A DNA stretch of 64,000 bases from Papaver somniferum (GCF_003573695.1 NC_039358.1:189634418-189698417); one strand, 5' to 3'; positions 1 through 12,240 are shown, numbered from the stretch's first letter. Program-made: numbers and translations. The notes: generated by a model from the sequence alone, not told the origin.

Positions 1-1668
1 TGCTAGAGTTTGGAAGTGAAAAACAAACTCAATTCGGTTACTTAAGTACGCGTACATGTTCACATACTTAGGTAGGTTACTTTTTAAAATCGGTTTGTTC
101 ATGAACTAAAACATTTATATATATTAAGAAATGCAATCTTTGCAAACCGTGGCTATAATGTTCATGAATTGATTCGAGTGAACCAAAACCGATTTTGCTT
201 AGACTGTGTCTTGTATACTTCTATGAGATCTAAGCAATTGAACAACTCTCTAACTAGTTCATTTGAGACATTTGAACTAGTTTTGGTGAAGATGAATAAG
301 GTTGATATGAAAGTGCTCATATGGCTAACCATTGGTTAACTATTGTTGAACCAACTAGGTGTACACGTTTAGGTACGGTTACTCAAACCCAAATGAAGTT
401 ACATTTTATTTGTGTATAACAAGATAATTTCAATATAATGGTTGAAAGATATTAACTTGAATATAATCAGGTTTTCATCTAACGACGAATATTGAATCAT
501 TGGTTACCAGGGTAACTTAGATTGCAAACCCTGATTTGGAGACTATATAAAGGAGAACTCTAGCAACTGGGAAACCTAATCCCTACACCTCCTGTGTGAT
601 ACTAGTTGTGTAACCTAGAGTCGATTCTCCTTTAACCTTAGATTTCTCTCGAGACCCTGTAGGTTAACGACTTAAAGACTTCATTGGGATTGTGAAGCCA
701 GACCCAACTATTTTCTCTGTAGTTGTGTGATCTGATCTTGTTGTTTCTATCGTAATTTAGTATAATCGTAAGATTGACTTGAGATTTATATCTCTGACAG
801 GCAAGATAAAAAAGTAGTCACAAACACCTTAGTCTCATCGTTTGTGATTCCATAATATCTTGTTTCGCTAGTCGATTAAGATTATTGTGAGGTGATTGAT
901 ATTTCTAGGCTGTTCTTCAGGAATATAAGTCCGGTACATCAATTGGTTCATGTTCACCTTGATTTATCAAAAGACAGAACAAAACTCGTAGGTATTTCTG
1001 TGGGAGACAGATTTATCTATTCTTGTAGACTTTTCTGTGTGAGACAAATTTGTTTATTAAAGTCTTCGACTTTGGGTCGTAACAACTCTTAATTGTTGGT
1101 GAGATCAACTAAGGGAGTCAAGTGCGTAGTATCCTGCTGGGATCAGAGACGTAAGGAGCGCAATTGTACCTTGGATCAGTGTGAGATTGATTTGGGTTCA
1201 ACTACAGTCCAGACGAAGTTAGTTTGTAGTAGGATAGTGTCTGTAGCGGCTTAATACTGTGTGTGTTTAATCTGGACTAGGTCCCGGGGTTGTTCTGAAT
1301 TTGCGGTTTCCTCTTTAACAAAACTTATGGTGTCTGTGTTATTTCTTTTCCACATTATATTTTGTTATATAATTGAAATATCACAGGTTGTACGTTGAAT
1401 CGATCAATTGGTAAATCCAACCTTTGGTTGTTGATTGAAATTGATTGATCCTTGAACATTGGTCTTTGGTACCGTTCAAGTTATCTCTCTTAGATTCAAT
1501 CGGGCTCGCAACTTATTGTTTGTTTGATTGCGGATTGAGTTAAGAGATTGAGATATAACTCTTTGATATACTTTTCGTAAGATTGAGTCTGACTGTCTAG
1601 TTGATTCTCTTGAAAGTATATTAGAGTTAGTCCATACAGATTGCTAAGAGAAATATTGGGTGTGGTTG
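1..1668 (+). repeat. S1 5' LTR, cut by the window start
   Basis: Bases 1-1668 match the LTR at 4296-5401, the LTR of S3 and the solo LTR S5, entering about 700 bases from the LTR start. Homology stops at a GGGTGTGGTTG motif at 1658-1668. The usual last 20 or so bases of the LTR and the iMet primer site found in S3 are missing. The next bases repeat an AGTCTGACTGTC motif that also occurs just inside the LTR end, so a small microhomology-mediated deletion is likely. Short frames inside this LTR (for example at 892-1092) are not genes. Confidence 0.85.
544..551 (+). promoter_or_regulatory. LTR TATA box (S1 5' LTR)
   Basis: TATATAAA is followed by GGAGAACTCTAGCAAC, the likely U3/R boundary. The same box is kept in the S3 3' LTR (about 55304) and, as TATATAAG, in S5 (about 61680). 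It reads as TTATATAG on the + strand in S4 (about 16858). It is damaged to TATTTAAA in the S3 5' LTR (about 24822). Conservation at one LTR position in opposite orientations supports a Pol II start site. Confidence 0.6.
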
Positions 1669-2617
1669 AGTCTGACTGTCGTGATGAGTCATTTATAGAT
1701 TATAATTTTGAGACAAGAAATGCCTACAATTGTAGAAGGAAGAACGTCAGATGGACAACTGACTCTTTAAATTACTCTGAGAAGAGAAAAAGGCACAAGA
1801 GAAAGAAAAAAGGTTCAATTTCCTTTACTCTCTCTGAAGAAGGCCTTGAACCTAAAGTGTTTGCTCCAGACTTCATTCATATCATAATCGAGTCTTTGAG
1901 CTCAAAATCAACATAAACAGACTCAAACGGAACATTAAGAAGGCAAGAAAAGCAGCAGTTTCAGGTATCCCTTGTCCTCCTTTGGTTAAATCTCTTTTGA
2001 CTAATCTTACTGATTTTTTCTAAAAATCTTCATGAAGGAAAGAGAGAAGAAGTCAATATTCTTGATGAGCAAAATGCTCATCAAAATATAACTTGACTAC
2101 TCAATGTAGCATCCTTCTTGTAATTGTGGAAGGATGCTCATAATTCTCAAGAAGATTTTTTGTCTTGAGAAAGTAGTTGTTGTTATATTATTCTTTTCAT
2201 TATATTTTCCCTTTACGTAATGATGATCATAAAACTGTTGAGCCTTGCTCCAGTACTTTACATGATGTAACGTTTTTGATCGTCCACTCTTGAGAATAAT
2301 TCCTTGTTGATTGCCTTGAAGGATTCCTTCTTGTCCAAACAGTTGTTGCTTATCAACAATTATCTTATGTTCTTTTGAACTAAGAATGTCATCAATTTGC
2401 TTAGAATGGGTCCTTGAGTTCTTCAAGACTTCTTATAAATTTAGCTCCACTACTCTCTTGGTCGTGTACCAAGTTTGTAACCACAAGTGCACGTACACCT
2501 GACCTGCATGGAACATATACGAGTTTCCCTAGGGTTTTCTATGAAACATTCATATATATATATATACATATACGTTCCAAAACGTCAAAAAAGTTCGCCT
2601 GAATTTTTGTGTGCACA
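1669..2617 (+). other. S1 internal region, unrecognised gag-position remnant
   Basis: The frame is open from the LTR junction to a stop at 1914-1916. It encodes a basic stretch (EKRKRHKRKKKG) followed by an acidic and hydrophobic tail, and a second short open stretch ends at about 2023. I recognise no gag zinc knuckle, protease or polymerase motif. The rest is AT-rich, with a short TA repeat at about 2553-2566. A 109-codon frame on the - strand (2097-2426) has no family motif and I treat it as chance. Confidence 0.4.
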
Positions 2618-2896
2618 ATGAATGGATGAAACAAGGAAGAAAAAGTTGAGAAGGGCAAGACTATCGAGTTTCACGAGAACCTCGTTTTCATAACCTGCTA
2701 TCATGATGTTGATCATGAAAACAAACTACCAGTTCAGATGTCATCACAACTGGTAGGAAATCTTCTTCGAGATTTTGAGGTCATACGTGAACAACTTGGA
2801 ATTGCAACAAGGAATCTTGAATTTCTGAAAAACGAATTGAAGAAAGCAACTGATGAGCTCGTCCATGTTCAATCTCTGGTTGCTGGCCATGTTTAA
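2618..2896 (+). pseudogene. Small coiled-coil ORF of S1 (3' accessory ORF)
   Basis: An ATG at 2618 is followed after three codons by an in-frame TGA (2627-2629). The frame then stays open for about 88 codons to TAA at 2894-2896. The protein is charged and helical: a KVEKGKTIEF start, then a predicted coiled coil (LEFLKNELKKATDELVHVQ) near the C-terminus. It lies between the gag-position region and the long 3' untranslated block, where S2 and S4 also carry short coiled-coil ORFs of unrelated sequence. Sireviruses often have an extra ORF downstream of pol, so this could be such an ORF; that is inference. There is no membrane segment, so I do not call it envelope-like. Confidence 0.45.
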
Positions 2897-4295
2897 TGTT
2901 TTTCGAATTATGTTCTCTAAGAGTTGTTTTTATTTTCTTTTGTCTAGGAAACTTCTTATGAGAATTTATTCTTGTGTTTTAAGAAGGATAACTAGGGTTT
3001 GGAATCGCCATTATTGTGAGTACACATAATATGTCCAACGTTTTTCAGCTTGCAATGTTTTAAGATTTATTTATTTTCTAAAGTTTGTTTGGAAGATGAT
3101 TTTGCAGTATTAATCTTATGGTTTCATATATTGCAACTTGTTACGGGATATGTGTGTTTGCGTCCGTGAACTATGACTGTCCCATACATGGTCAAAAGTT
3201 AAGTCTTTCATATGTCGATATGCAAGTATTGATAAAGGATTGAATGAACTTTTGACAAACAAAAGATTAAGCATATTATGTCATTATGCAAATATTGATG
3301 GAAGATAGGATGCGCTTTTGTTTACAAAGATTAAGTCTATTATGTCACTGTGCAAATAGTGATAAAGAATAGAATGAATCTTTGTGTATTCCAAAGTATT
3401 GATCTTCCCTGATCCATATTTTTATATAAATACTGTGCGGCTCCGTAAGTTTTCTTATGTGAACATTTACGATTAAATTAATCATAGGTTCTCTTGTGGT
3501 TACTTTAATTGAGTTTTTTTTTTTATACAAATTCATGTTTCATGTAATTTGTTAATGTCCAAATAAATCCTTCTTTTCTTGTGAAAGTAAGGTCGCTCTT
3601 GTTGTTCTTTCGGGAATGACATTTTATGGGGGAGAGTTCTTAATTAAACTTGTGCTTAATTGCCAAATCTTTGTGGGGAGTGCGGCTGTGGAATATTATA
3701 GGGGTTATCTTGTATCTTTATAAACTCCTTGATGAATGCATTTAGTTTCGTCTATATGATTGCATCCAAAAAAGTTGATATGTGATTTATTTTGGTCATG
3801 AAGTGTCTCTATGGAAATTTCATTAGGATCCCACTAGTTTTCGTACCTTTGCCAATTTTATTGACAAAAAGGGGGAGAATTAATGTGTAGTTCACACTAA
3901 AAGTACATATGGTTTTCGGATCATTATGTAAGGAGGGGGGGTGGTTTTCATGTGAGATGAAGTATTAACTAAGGGGGAGTGATACATATCACCATATTAT
4001 TGTTGTCGAAGTTATGATACAATTGAACTTTGATGTTGTGTAATAATACTATGACACTGTATAACAATGATTGAGAGCTATTGTTTTCTCATTGTTATGG
4101 CTACGGATCTTCAACAACGATGATGCTGAATTGAATATCTTTGGAATCATTGGAATACTTGGAAGTGACGAAGATATCAAGTAATGTTGAAGAACCAAGG
4201 AGATCAAGCATGTGGATGAGAAGCTTCAAAGTTTATTTATTTTGTAATCCATATGTATTGATAGTTTTGTCATTAAAATTGACAAAGGGGGAGAT
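2897..4295 (+). other. S1 3' untranslated block with repeated polypurine tracts
   Basis: From about 3559 this block matches S3 (29740-30465) and, inverted, S2 (7777-8530) and S4 (18104-18850). It holds at least five purine-rich GGGGGAG-type tracts: about 3628, 3867-3879, 3931-3944, 3971-3979 and 4281-4294. The last lies directly before the LTR start at 4296 and is the functional polypurine tract by position. A hairpin (CGTAAG, loop TTTT, CTTATG) lies at about 3445-3460. A second, GTGAT-ACAT-ATCAC, is at 3979-3992. Confidence 0.65.
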
Positions 4296-5401
4296 TGTTA
4301 GAGCACTGATCGGTCGAACTCGCAAGCGTTGCTATCTCAAGCTTGTTTTTCAAGTTTAGTTGTCAAAACTATAAGTCTTGATTTCTAGTCTACTTATAGC
4401 TAAGTATCGGACTAGGATAGTAAGTGTAGTTGAGATCTAGACTCCATGACGTTCATCATGCAAATACCAAGAACTACTCAAGGAACTGGTGGAACTTCAT
4501 CGACAAAAAGGTATGTGGAGACTTGAACTTATCTATCACTCAAAAGTCTATCTATTTTATCTCCTATCTTGCGACAAAAGTCGTATTGCTATATAGACTT
4601 CGATTATATACATTTGCTATTTCGCGCCGAGTTTATCTCGCTTATCTATTTCTCGAAATATATGTTGGTAAGCTTTCGCTTAGCCAAGTTCATATTTACT
4701 CGTGGCGAAAGTCATGTTGATTATTTCAATAACTTGAAAATTGCTTTGATGAAAAATAGTTTGTGAATAACAAATATATGACATCCTCTAAGAAAGTTTC
4801 AATGATTGAAATGAGAGTTTAGAACATGTAATCATCTTTGGATATAAGCATAGTGTGTTTTCACATTTGTGTAGAAGTCCGAAACCGGGAACCCAAAGTA
4901 TGCGTACCTGTACGCGTACTAGCGGTTGTTGGAAATCCGGGACAGTATGCGTACCCGTACGCGTACTGGCAAAAAGTTCACGTCCGTGAATTTCTGCTGG
5001 AGTTTGGAAGTGAAAAACAAACTCAATCCGGTTACTTAAGTACGCATACCTATTCGCATACTTAGGTAGGTTACTTTCTAAAATCGGTTTGTTCATGAAC
5101 TAAAACATTTATATATATATATATATTAAGGAATGCAATCTTTGCAAACCGTGGCTATAATGTTCATGAATCGATTCACGTGAATAAAAACCGATTTTGC
5201 TTCGATTGTGTCTTGTATACTTCTATGAGATCTAAGCAATTGAACAACTCTCTAACTAGTTCATTTGAGTCATTTGAACTAGTTATGGTGAAGATGAATA
5301 AGGTTGAAATGAAATTGCACATATGACTAACCATTGGTTAACTATTGTTGAACCAACTAGGTTTACAAGTTTAGGTACGGTTACTCAAACCTAAATGAAG
5401 T
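4296..5401 (+). repeat. S1 3' LTR, first part
   Basis: The LTR starts TGTTAGAGCAC right after the polypurine tract and matches the other family LTRs until 5401, where the inverted LTR of S2 starts. The last five bases, GAAGT (5397-5401), are the expected left TSD of S2. Two copies of the palindrome GTACGCGTAC occur at about 4910-4970. Confidence 0.9.
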
Positions 5402-7776
5402 TGAAAAAGCGGGGGTCTAACAACCACACCCAATATTTCGCTTAGAAATCTGTATGGACAAACTCCAATATACTTTCAAGAGAATCAACTAGACAGTCAG
5501 ACTCAATCTTAATAAAAGTATATCAAAGAGTTATATCTCACTTTCTTGATTCAATATTTACTCAAGAAAATAGAAATCTGCGAGTCCAATTGAATACAGG
5601 AGAAATCACTTGAACGGTACCAAAGGCCAATGTTCAAGGATCAATCAATTTCAATCAACAACCAAAGGTTGGATTTCCTAATTGATCGATTAAACGCACA
5701 ACCTGTGATATTTTAATTACATAACAAAATATAATGCGGAAAAGAAATAACACAGACACCAGAAGTTTTGTTAACGAGGAAACCGCAAATGCAGAAAAAC
5801 CCCGGGACCTAGTCCAGATTGAACACACATTGTATTATGCCGCTACAGACACTAGCCTACTACAAACTAACTTCGGTCTGGAATGTAGTTGAACCCCAAT
5901 CAATCTCACACTGATCCAAGGTACAGTTACGCTCCTTACGTCTCTGATCCCAGCAGGATACTACGCACTTGATTCCCTTAGCTGATCTCACCCACAACTA
6001 AGAGTTGGAACGACCCAAAGTCGAAGACTTTAATAAACAAATCTGTATCACACAGAAAACTCTACAGTAATAGATAAATCTGTCTCCCACTGAAAAACCT
6101 ATGAGTTTTTGTTCCGTCTTCTGATAAATCAAGGTGGACAGGAACCAATTGATAACCCGGACTTATATTCCCAAAGAACAGCCTAGAATTATCAATCACC
6201 TCACAATAATCTTAATCGACTAGCGAAAGAAGATATTGCGGAATTACAAACGATGAGATGAAGATGTTTGTGACTTCTTTTATATCTTACCTATCGGAAA
6301 AATTAATCTCAAGCCAATCTTACGATTGTACTCAAATACGATATAAACAGCAAGATCAGATCACGCAACTATAAAGAAAATAGTTGGGTTTGGCTTCACA
6401 ATCCCAATGAAGTCTTCAAGTCGTTAACCTACAGGGTCTCCAGAAGAAACCTAAGGTTAAAGGAGAATCGACTCTAACTAATACAACTAGTATCACACAG
6501 AAGGTGTGGGGATTAGGTTTCCCAGTTGCTAGAGTTCTCCTTTATATAGATTTTCAAATCAGGGTTTGCAATCAATGTTAGCTTAGTAACAAAGCATTCA
6601 ATATTCACCGTTAGATGAAAACATGATTAGATTCAACCTAATATATTTCAACCGTTAAATCGAACTTAGCTTGTTACACACAAATAAAATGCTCGTTTAT
6701 TTAGGCTTGTGTAACTGTACCGAAACATGTACACTTAGTTGGTTCAACAGTAGTTAACCAAATGGTTAGCCATATGAGCACTTCCATATCAACCATATTC
6801 TTCTTTACCACAACTAGTTCAAATGACTCAAATGAACTAGTTTGAGAGTTGTTCAATTGATTAGATATTATAGAAGTATACAAGACAAAATCGAAGCAAA
6901 AATGATTTGATTGACTCGAATCAATTCATGAAATTTATAGCCACTGTTTGCAATTATGCATTCCTTAGTTTATATAAGTTTAAGTCCACGAATAACCGTT
7001 TTTAGAAAATAACCAACTTAAGTACGCATACTAGTACGCAGACTTAAGTACCCGGAATAAGTTTGTTTTCAGTTCACAAACTCCAGCAGAAATTCACGGG
7101 ACGTGAACTTCCGACAATGTGCGTACTGGTACGCGGACTTTAGTTTCGGGTTCCCTGAGCAGCAAAGTCCGCATACTTTGGTTCAAGGAATAAGGACTTA
7201 CACACGTATGTGTTACCACACAATGTTTATATCCTTCCAAGGTTATATATTCTAAACTCTCATTTAAATCATTGAAACATTCTTAGAGGACGTTATATAG
7301 TTGTTGTTCACAAACCATTTTTGTCAAAGTAATTTTCAAGTAATTGAAACTTAATATGACTTTCGTAACTAGTAAAGATGAACTTGACCAAAGCGAAAGC
7401 TTACCAACACATATTTCGAGAAATAGATTAGTGAGATAAACTCGGCTCGAAATAGCAAATGTGTATAATCAAAGTTTATATAGAAATACGACTTTTGTCT
7501 CAAGATAGGAGATAGAGTAGATAGACTTTTGAGTGATAGATAAGTTCAAGTCTCCACATACCTTTTAATCGATGAAGTTTCACAAGTTCCTTGAGTAGTT
7601 CTTCGTCTTTGTATGATGATCGCCACGGAATCTTGAGCTCAACTACACTTTCTATCCTAGTCCGAGACTTAGCTAATAGTAGACTAGAAATCAAGACTTA
7701 TAGTTTTGATCACTAACATTGACATACATGCTTGAGATAGCAACGCATGCGAGTTCGACCAAGCAATGCTCTAACA
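5402..7776 (-). repeat. S2 3' LTR (complete, 2375 bp)
   Basis: On the + strand it runs from TGAAAAAGCGGGGGTC to ATGCTCTAACA, the exact inverse of the LTR ends of S1 and S3. It belongs to the subtype whose end reads GTGTGGTTGTTAGACC, shared with S1 and S3. Small frames inside it (6701-6883, 7500-7694) are antisense shadows of LTR sequence. Confidence 0.93.
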
Positions 7777-9144
7777 ATCTCCCCCTTTGTCAATTTTAGT
7801 GACAAACCTATCAATACATATGGAATACAAAATAAATAAATAAACTTTTGTAGATTCTCTTCCACATGCATGATCACCTTGGTTCTTCAACATTACTTGA
7901 AATCTTCGTCACTTCCAAGTACTCCAATGATTCCAAAGGTTGTAAGTTTAGCATCATCGTTGTTGAAAATCCGTAGCTATAACAATGAAAAAACAAGAAT
8001 TCTCAATCATTGTTACACAGTGTCATAGTATTATTACACAACATCAAAGTTCAATTGTATCACAACTTCGACAACAATACTATGGTGATATGTATCACTC
8101 CCCCTTTGTCAATACTCCATCTCACATGGAAACTACTCCCCCTTACATAATGATCCGAAAACCATATGTATTTGTAGTGTGAACTACATATTAATTCTCC
8201 CCCTTTTTTGTCAATAAAATTGGCAAAGGTACGAAAACTAGTGGGATCCTAATGAATTTCCATAGAGACATTTCATGACCAAAAGAAAGCACATATCAAC
8301 TTTTTAGATGCAATCATATATCCGAAGCTAGATGCTTTCATCAAGGAGTTTATAAAGATACAAGATAACCCCTATAATATTCCACAGCCGCACTCCCCAC
8401 AAAGATTTGGCAATTAAGCACAAGTTCAATTAAAAACTCTACCCCATAAAATGCCATTACCGAAAGAACAACAAGAGCGACCTTATTTTCACAAGAAAAG
8501 AAGGATTTCTTTGGACATAAAAAATCACATACGAATATGAATTTGAATCCAAAAATACTCAATTAAATTATCCACAAGAAAACCCATGATTAATTTAATC
8601 GGAAATGCTCAACATAAGAGAACTTATGGAGCCACACAGTATATACATAAAAATATGGATCAGGGAAGATCAATACTGCGGAATATACAAGGACTCATCC
8701 AATTTTCCATCACTATTTTCACAATGACATACAATAGACATAATCCTCGTAAACAAAAGTTTTATCCTTTCTTCCATTAAAATATGACATAAAAGGCTTT
8801 AACTTTTCTAACGTCAAAAGTTCATTCATTCTTTTATCAATACATGCATATCGACATATGAGCGACTTAACTTTTGACAAGGTATGAGACAATCATAGTT
8901 CACGGACGCAAACACACATATCCCATAACAAATTGCAATATATAAAACCATAAAGATTAATACTGCAAAAATCATCTTCCAAACAATTTTTAGAATTTAA
9001 ACAAATAAACCTAAAACAATGAAGATGAAAACGTTGGACATAGCTATGTGTAATCACAATAAATGGCTATTCCAAACTCTAGTTATTCTTCCTAAAACAC
9101 AAGAAATAAAAATTCTCATAAGAAGATTTACTAGACAAATAAAA
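7777..9144 (-). other. S2 3' untranslated block with polypurine tracts
   Basis: Read on the - strand, the block ends with GACAAAGGGGGAGAT directly at the LTR. Further GGGGGAG-type tracts occur at about 8098, 8140 and 8200 (as CTCCCCC runs on the + strand). The hairpin GTGATATGTATCAC is at 8085-8098. A CATAAG-AGAA-CTTATG hairpin is at 8613-8628. There is no coding sequence apart from chance frames. Confidence 0.65.
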
Positions 9145-9585
9145 TCAAAGTTCACTGAGAACCTCATACCTTTCAATGAATCCGTCAAAGAAGGTATCAC
9201 TGATTTCCTTTACTCTCTTGACCGTAGACACTCCATGTTCGTGAGTTAGAACACTGACTTTACGATCAACAACCCGAGAAAGTTGTCTATCCTTGACACA
9301 ATCCATGATGAGCTTCTTTTGATTCTGTATCAGAGTATTCTGATTAGTAAGGATTCTGGCCTGATCATCTAAGAGTTGGTTTATTTGCATTTGAAGATTT
9401 TCAAAATCGACCTTTGAATCGTTCTGAAAACGAGTTAAATCCTTGACATAGTCATCAATCCAAGAGTTGTGATCCTTTCTTTCAAGCATCTTCTTTAGAA
9501 CCAGCTCTTGAATCGACTCACGTCCTTGAGTGTCTTCCTCCATATCAAGATGCACAATCTCTTGAGATTTTGCAGAGTTCTCCAT
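9145..9585 (-). CDS. S2 3' accessory ORF, coiled-coil protein (146 aa)
   Basis: An intact ATG-started frame encodes a hydrophilic, strongly helical protein. The first 40 residues are acidic. Residues about 55-100 form a Gln/Asn/Leu-rich coiled coil (QMQINQLLDDQARILTN and following). The C-terminal third is mixed. There is no signal peptide, membrane span or zinc knuckle. It lies at the same place as the unrelated small ORFs of S1 and S4, downstream of gag and before the untranslated block. I do not recognise the family. A role as a structural or accessory protein is possible but not shown. Confidence 0.5.
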   Translation of the reverse strand: MENSAKSQEIVHLDMEEDTQGRESIQELVLKKMLERKDHNSWIDDYVKDLTRFQNDSKVDFENLQMQINQLLDDQARILTNQNTLIQNQKKLIMDCVKDRQLSRVVDRKVSVLTHEHGVSTVKRVKEISDTFFDGFIERYEVLSEL

Positions 9586-9631
9586 ATGAATTTTTTGTTA
9601 GGGATGGAATAACACAATATAGATGATAATA

Positions 9632-9635
<4 letters not shown>

Positions 9636-9684
<49 letters not shown>
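9636..9684. repeat. AT dinucleotide microsatellite
   Basis: An uninterrupted AT run of 49 bases (about 24 units) lies just upstream (on the - strand) of the coiled-coil ORF start. S1 has a shorter TA run at the matching place (about 2553), so the family carried an AT-rich spot there that has expanded in S2. The tyrosine/isoleucine repeat frames across it are artefacts. Confidence 0.95.
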
Positions 9685-9687
<3 letters not shown>

Positions 9688-11548
9688 TATGAACAGGAGA
9701 AAGAACTCTTGTTATGGAAACCCTATGAACTCGCAAGAGGAAGACACGACGTTTGTGGACCGGCAGCAAAAAGAACACAAACAACAAAAAGTATTATACA
9801 ACACACTTGAGTCTTTCTCAATCATCATCCTTGCAACTCTCAAGTTAGAAACAAGGATAAGGATACTAGAAATCAGGTGCTAGAGTGAGAAGTAATCCCA
9901 CTACGATCATTGAGGAAGGAGTTGTATACATCATCTGAAAGTTTGAATTTTGTGTTTTTTCCCTTCTTCGGTTGACTTTCACCCCAGATGAGTAGGAACC
10001 AACCTGTTTAACATCTTCGTCAGAAGGATTTCTCTGAGGACAAAATCTAGGACCTCTTGAGATTGGTTCGAGAGGGTCAGAGTATAGAGAGAACCATTTC
10101 CTAGACTTAGATTTACCAGACTTATTCTTATAAACACAGGAAGTGTGTTCATCAGTGGCACAAGAATTTATATCATTGAGATGAACTTGTAACCTGTGAT
10201 GATTTCTAGAAGATAGATCATTTTTATAAGGTTTCTGGTATTCTGTGGGCACGAGATTCACTGTAGAAGTCGTCAGACGATTTACTCCATTGATAGTAGA
10301 AAGAAACAAATTATGAAGATTAGAAATTTGTTTTCTCCTAGCAAAACAATGAATAGCATAGTGATTCTTTTTCCCACAGAATGAACAGGTTCGTGGAGGA
10401 GAGACATTAACTGGAACCTGTTTTAAATTCCTAGCCGTATTAGAAGTTTGCAAGTCATGTAATCCTTTCTTGACAAAAACTTCTTTTGGAAAACATCTCT
10501 TCATGTGTTGTAATTCAGATTGAGAATTAGTCGGTACAGAAGAATTTTTCCTCAAAACAGAGTTTTCCTTTTCCAAGAATTTGAACTGTTCTTGGGCTAG
10601 AATAAGGGATGCTCACTACACCAAAAGAGCCGATTACGGATATATGCGTTGCAAAGTATTTAAGCAACGCTTATATCCGTTGGCAATATGGCGTACCAAA
10701 TTTTGGTGCAACGCCAAAATCCATTGGGCAAATTAATTTGTGCAACGAATATATACGTTCTCAACTGGTTCAGCAACGTTTTATTTTACAATTTGGCAAC
10801 GGATTCTTGAATTTATGCAACGTTTACACTAATTTGGGCAACGTATTAAACGAATTTGAGCAACATTTATATACGTTGCAAACTATTTACCGGTAAAAAA
10901 TAAATCCGGCGTTAATTCTGGCATATTTCTGCACCTGAATATATATTCTGCAGAAATTTTCTGAATATATATACCACCTTTCTTACCATCAACAGCTGCA
11001 AACAAGTCGGACATTTTCCACGCTAGAGTAATGCTCAATATGAAATTCCTTTACAAACCTAATTTAAAAAGTTCAAATTTTTTCATACAGTTCAAGGTTT
11101 CACCTGCAATACTTCACCATGTGGGCCACTAAAGATAATGTAATCATGGTATACACTGATCCTAACATCAGCGAAACATAAGATGCCGCAACATACAGCT
11201 TTTAGAAATGCAACATATTTACTATGAACAGCTGCAGAACCCCACTAATATAATGCTTTGAGCATTTCTAAGAAATTAAAAGCTAATTCCAAGAATGGTT
11301 TTCATCCAAAAACAAACGTTAACTCTTTACAAGTTAAGGAAAGTGGGTAAGTGAGCCACCACACTATATACTGACCAATCATTCAGCACAAGTAAGTGGG
11401 TATGGGTCAGCTACTGTTGAGAATAAATTGTTATTTTCATGAGAAATTTTGTTGACGAAAAAAAAGGTTCCAACATGTATAGAACTTATATACTAGTGGA
11501 TGCACCTTCAGGGTCAGCTTCTATGACCAGACTATGGGACAATAATAC

Positions 11549-11661
11549 CTGAAAGAGGATAAGGCCAATGACTACTGGATATGCGTCAAACCCAAAGCTT
11601 TGAAACAGGTCCATTGAGTTCTTCACAAGAGTGTATCCTCCAAATTGTAGTAACATGCAAT
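11549..11661 (-). pseudogene. Captured exon similar to CAAX prenyl protease STE24 (in C1)
   Basis: On the - strand a 113-bp open block is bounded by an acceptor (ATGATGCAG before 11661) and a donor (CAG then GTATTATTG at 11548). It encodes a membrane-protein-like stretch with LLQFGGYTLVKNSMDLF, SFGF, and YPVVIGLILFQ. From memory this matches the region of plant STE24 (CAAX protease 1, an ER membrane zinc metalloprotease that trims prenylated proteins) after the HELGH active site and before the next membrane segment. The catalytic HEXXH is not in the fragment. Splice sites, conserved phrasing and the location inside a CACTA element all point to transduplication of a host exon. Identification is by memory only. 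Confidence 0.55.
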
Positions 11662-12240
11662 CTGCATCATATAGACAAGCAAGGGATGTACGTAAATAAA
11701 AACGTCCAAGCTATAAAACACCTTTTGCATGATTCTAAACGATTGCAATAACAGAAGTGATATCTATCTGAAGATCGTTCTAACCGCAAATAACAAGTCA
11801 AAAACTTAGTTGATTGTAAATCAAATCAAATAGATGGAGGAATACATCTCCATGGCCCTAGTAGAGACCCACTTGTTAGTAAGTAGAAATCGAATAAAAT
11901 AGGCAAACTGTTGGCCCTGATATGCTTCATAAGAGCCTTTAAGCTCTTCCTTGCTCCACCACTTGGATCCTCATAAGAAGTATTTCTTCATTTCAGCTAG
12001 CTTCCTTTCTTGCATCGAAGAAGTATTTCTTCATAAGGTATCTAGATAACAGAGAATCAGAGACAACATGAATTCATTTTGGACGACGAAGTATTCAGTT
12101 TACATTGTGCAAACGCAAAGAGAAGTGACCAACCTGATTTTGATTGTTCATGCAGGGAGAAGTGACTTCTTCGGCCAGTTTTTCTCTTCAGTCATTCCAA
12201 CTCTGCTTTACCCCTGTTGAGTTCAGGTCCCAGTTCAATA

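Noticed and set aside
2097..2426. A 109-codon frame on the - strand inside S1
   Set aside because: No family motif, AT-rich low-complexity composition, and it lies antisense to the element's coding direction without promoter or splice signals.
9145..9585. Calling the S2 3' ORF an envelope-like gene
   Set aside because: No signal peptide, membrane segment or furin-like site; only a coiled coil is visible.
9545..9883. Frames encoding long Ile/Tyr alternations
   Set aside because: They are the translation of the AT microsatellite at 9636-9684.
10609..10896. 95-codon frame at the left end of C1
   Set aside because: It is the translation of CACTA subterminal repeats (GCAACG/CGTTGC), not a gene.
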